From assembly GCA_902493615.1 (NCBI GenBank), contig CABUQK010000036.1, forward strand, positions 1 to 16,638: a DNA stretch of 16,638 nucleotides, in the 5' to 3' direction. The notes under the pieces are model-generated. The model was not told the DNA's origin. It did no database searches and saw nothing but the letters and a program-made list of their open reading frames with translations. Each line of letters begins with the position of its first letter. Within the stretch, counting starts at the first letter, position 1. Of the stretch, positions 14,415 to 16,638 are shown piece after piece. Made by a program: the position numbers and the translations under genes. Source of the DNA: an uncultured Collinsella sp. (lineage in GTDB: Bacteria > Actinomycetota > Coriobacteriia > Coriobacteriales > Coriobacteriaceae).

Positions 14415-15291
14415 CTAGCTGCGTTTTCGGATCAGGGCAATGTAGAAGCCCTCAAAGTCGCGGCTAGGCGGAATGGTGAGCGTGCCGGGCAGGCCGTTGA
14501 CGATGGCCGATACCTGACCCGCGGCAATGGCCTCGGTGAGAGCGTTGCTCTCGATATGCGGCTCCTCGCCGGCGTCCTGGGTGCGTCGTGCTTCACTTTC
14601 GCTTGGCGTGCCGTCGAGGGGGATAAGCTCGCAGTCCATATGCTTGTCGAGGGCCTCTTGCAGGGCGTCCTCGTTTTCCTGCGGCAAGATCGAACAAGTC
14701 GAATAGACGAGCGTGCCGCCCGGTTTGAGGGCCCCCATGGCGCGGTCCAGAAGTGCTCGCTGCGAGCGGGCGCACTTGCTCAGCAACTGCTCGGTGAGGC
14801 CGCGCAGGCTTTTCTCGTTGCCACTGATGACGGTGCCCGTGCCGGTGCAGGGAGCGTCGAGCAGGATGCGGTCAAAGCGGAAGAACTCGTCGAGCTCGCG
14901 TGCGTCGATGCGCATGACGGGCACGTTTTTGGCACCCTGGCGATGGAGGTTCGACTCGAGCTTTTCGGCGCGGGGAATGCTCATCTCACAGGCGGTGAGG
15001 TGCGCCTGTCCCTGGGTGAGGGCGGCGATCTGCGTCGTCTTGCCGCCGGGGGCTGCGCACATGTCCAGGATGTCCTCGCCTGCCTGGGCGCCCAGGACCA
15101 ACGGCGGCATCATGGATGACAGGCTCTGCAGGTAGATTTTGCCGTCGCGGTAGATGTCGAGATCCCACAGATCTGAAACCTGGGCCTCGGGCAGGATAAA
15201 GGCGTCCGGATACCAGGTAACGGTTTGGTGGGCGATGCAGGCGGCATCGAGCGCCGCAGCGATGTCCTCGGCGGTCGCCGTGTGGCCGCGG
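14415..15291 (-). CDS. RsmB/RsmF-type RNA m5C methyltransferase, catalytic part (frameshifted gene)
   Basis: The larger, C-terminal portion of a NOL1/NOP2/Sun family cytosine-5 RNA methyltransferase, which uses S-adenosylmethionine to modify 16S rRNA. The first ATG in this frame is at 15113, but clear family sequence extends upstream (TAEDIAAALDAACIAHQTV, then IYRDGKIYLQSLSSMMPP) to about 15291, where the frame breaks. Motifs present are DMCAAPGGKTTQIAA (SAM-binding motif I), RFDRILLDAPCTGTG (with the PC cysteine) and VYSTCSILPQENED (with the catalytic-type TC). The protein ends with GFYIALIRKRS and lacks a long C-terminal RNA-binding extension, so it resembles short RsmB/RsmF-like proteins. 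The N-terminal portion lies upstream in another frame. It follows a MetRS-like gene on the same strand. Confidence 0.85.
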
Positions 15292-15487
15292 CGCCGAAGC
15301 CCTCGATCATGAGCTTGGCATCGGCGGGCGCATAGGCGCCGGCGACCGTGTCGACCATAAAGCGCGGCAGGTCGGCGGCGCAGGGAAGGGCGGCAAGCTG
15401 GTCGGAAAGCTCGGTAGCAGCAAACTGCCTGAGCTTGAGCTCGGCCTTGACCTGCTTTTTCTGCTTACGACGACGCGGCTTGGACAT
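15110..15487 (-). CDS. RsmB/RsmF-type methyltransferase, N-terminal part (frameshifted gene)
   Basis: N-terminal fragment of the same methyltransferase gene. ATG at 15487 follows a GGAAGG site on the minus strand. The product starts with a basic stretch (MSKPRRRKQKKQVKAELKL) and helices typical of the family N-terminal domain (LPRFMVDTVAGAYAPADAKLMIEGFGA). After about position 15293 the translation turns into an Arg/Pro/Ser-rich sequence with no family likeness and stops at 15110. The real continuation is in the neighbouring frame. Reconstructed, the gene would span 14415-15487, about 357 residues. The TLR-x-N segment that family members usually carry just after this N-terminal domain is not visible in either frame, so the lesion may remove more than one base. 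Confidence 0.75.
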   Translation of the reverse strand: MSKPRRRKQKKQVKAELKLRQFAATELSDQLAALPCAADLPRFMVDTVAGAYAPADAKLMIEGFGAAATRRPPRTSLRRSMPPASPTKPLPGIRTPLSCPRPRFQICGISTSTATAKSTCRACHP

Positions 15488-15525
15488 CCGTCTTTCCTTC
15501 CCGTCCCAAATTGACTACTTTCCGG

Positions 15526-15545
15526 GCACGCCGCTGCTGGCGTGC
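15526..15545 (-). repeat. Short hairpin between the MetRS-like and methyltransferase genes
   Basis: GCACGCC (15526-15532) and GGCGTGC (15539-15545) form a 7-bp stem with a 6-nt loop, 1 nt after the MetRS-like stop codon. No T-run follows on the minus strand, so it is not a good terminator, and the two genes may still be co-transcribed. Confidence 0.4.
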
Positions 15546-15546
15546 T

Positions 15547-16638
15547 TTAGTACTGGCTCTCGTGCTTGCTAAAGAAGTCGAAGCGCGGGGGCAGCGGCTT
15601 CACGCGGTGCTCGCCGGGCTTCTCGCCCAGGCTCTCCACAAACTCATCCGTGGAGGCAAAGATGTTATCCCAGCTAAAGAAGGCGACCGGGTCAACGTCG
15701 AAGTACTCGCAGATGAGCTCGCAGCCGGCCGGCACGATGCCGTGCATGAGCACGGTCGCTACGCGCAGCTCGGTAAAGGCGTCGACGAGGGCCTGCGTCA
15801 TGGCGGCGTTGGCCGGCTCGCCCTCGAGCTTGTTGGCGGCCTTGGAGGCATCGCTCCAGCGCTTGTTGGCGGCGCGCAGGTAGTCGTCGCACACAGCGAG
15901 CGCTCGGTGCGTCTCGAACTTGTACATGGCCTGCTCAAAGGCGAGGGCTGCCTGCTGGGCGGCTTCGACCACGGTGTCAGAAGCGGCACCGGCGGGGATG
16001 CAACCGTTGCGATAGGGACTCTCGTCGCCCTCCTTGACGGCGACGCCGTAGAAGCAGCTGCGGGCCAGGCGGTTGAACACGCCGGTCAGCAGCGCGCTCT
16101 CCTTAAGGGCGGGGTCGATAACGCGCTTGTCGTCGCAGGCGCGCACCTCGTTGCCGTCCTTGTCCTTGCCGGTCACGCGCGTGTCGTATGCCTTGGGGCT
16201 AAAGCTCACCGGCTTCTCGGACAGGCCGAGCGACAGCCAATGCGCGCGCATCTGCTCGCAGGTGTAGTGGTTGAGCAGGTCGTCTGCCGGCGGGGGAGGA
16301 GTCTGCGAGGACGAGCTTGCCTTTTTGCCCATGTAGAGCTGGGGGTAGCAGGCGCTGACGGTGCTCTGCGTGAGGTTCCAACCCAGGGCCTCCCACATGG
16401 CGGTCTGCGCGATGCAATAGAAGTAGATGTTGTCCTGGCCAATGAACTGGTAGATCTGTGCGTCATCCGAGCACCACCAGTCGCGCCAGTCGAGCGAGCT
16501 GTGCTGGTAGGTGGGCGCGGGGACCTGCGTGGAATCGGCGGCGGGCTCGCCCATGAGGGCGGCATCCTGGGCGGCGACGCCCTCGGTCACGCCGGCGGCC
16601 TTGGCATCGCGTGCGAGCACGGTGCGCGTATAGCTGAT
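15547..16638 (-). CDS. Methionyl-tRNA-synthetase-like class I tRNA ligase (5' end outside window)
   Basis: C-terminal ~363 residues of a class I aminoacyl-tRNA-synthetase-family protein most like methionyl-tRNA synthetase. The frame runs off the window end (upstream codons read ISYTRTVLARD), so the GTG at 16620 is internal and the HIGH motif is not in view. Visible are DWRDWWCSDDAQIYQFIGQDN with YFYCIAQTA, similar to the MetRS W...YQFMGKDN..PF segment, then YMGKKASSSSQTPPPP at the place of the KMSKS loop, LLNHYTCEQMRAHWLSLGL, and a helical anticodon-binding-like domain (ALLTGVFNRLARSCFYGVA to KLEGEPANAAMTQAL). The C-terminus is PPRFDFFSKHESQY. The KMSKS replacement suggests a divergent paralogue rather than the standard enzyme. 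It lies 59 nt upstream of the rRNA methyltransferase gene. Confidence 0.75.
   Translation of the reverse strand: MSYTRTVLARDAKAAGVTEGVAAQDAALMGEPAADSTQVPAPTYQHSSLDWRDWWCSDDAQIYQFIGQDNIYFYCIAQTAMWEALGWNLTQSTVSACYPQLYMGKKASSSSQTPPPPADDLLNHYTCEQMRAHWLSLGLSEKPVSFSPKAYDTRVTGKDKDGNEVRACDDKRVIDPALKESALLTGVFNRLARSCFYGVAVKEGDESPYRNGCIPAGAASDTVVEAAQQAALAFEQAMYKFETHRALAVCDDYLRAANKRWSDASKAANKLEGEPANAAMTQALVDAFTELRVATVLMHGIVPAGCELICEYFDVDPVAFFSWDNIFASTDEFVESLGEKPGEHRVKPLPPRFDFFSKHESQY

Overview
The window looks like chromosomal DNA of a GC-rich gut actinobacterium of the class Coriobacteriia, most likely Collinsella. This rests on codon usage, the family mix and recalled resemblance of several proteins, not on a database search. 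There are no rRNA or tRNA genes, CRISPR arrays or recognisable mobile elements. Most genes are housekeeping or cell-envelope genes.

Layout: (1) 1-1114 holds the 3' part of a C69-family dipeptidase gene. (2) 1214-3402 is a two-gene operon of a phasin-like protein and an ABC1/UbiB-type atypical kinase, closed by a terminator at 3454-3481. (3) 3503-8529 is the most interesting part. A cobalamin riboswitch leads into a very large secreted, membrane-anchored protein with four tandem DUF4430 (transcobalamin C-terminal-like) domains, a PQQ-like beta-propeller of about 7-8 blades, an InlB/Listeria-Bacteroides repeat, a Lys/Ser/Asp-rich stalk and a C-terminal membrane segment. A coupled second gene encodes a membrane-anchored protein with one DUF4430 domain. 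A strong terminator closes the unit. I read this as a B12-regulated surface corrinoid-capture system. The large gene is split by a one-base deletion inside the fourth DUF4430 repeat.

(4) 8573-11646 on the minus strand carries class III fructose-1,6-bisphosphatase followed by two GtrA-family membrane proteins, ending in a strong terminator. A divergent control region of about 320 bp (11647-11965) separates fbp from (5) a plus-strand DegV-family fatty-acid-binding protein (11966-12856). (6) 12937-14028, minus strand, is a conserved TIM-barrel-type protein of unknown function. (7) 14220-14390, plus strand, is a 56-residue single-pass membrane protein. (8) 14415-16638, minus strand, holds a methionyl-tRNA-synthetase-like gene cut by the window edge, followed 59 nt later by an RsmB/RsmF-type rRNA methyltransferase gene that is frameshifted.

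Two separate frameshifts in otherwise good coding sequence mean that sequence or assembly error has to be considered alongside real gene decay. In the B12 unit the parts fit one job: the riboswitch would switch on the surface proteins when cobalamin is scarce, the multi-domain protein would bind corrinoid outside the cell, and the single-domain protein could pass it to a transporter, which is not encoded in this window.
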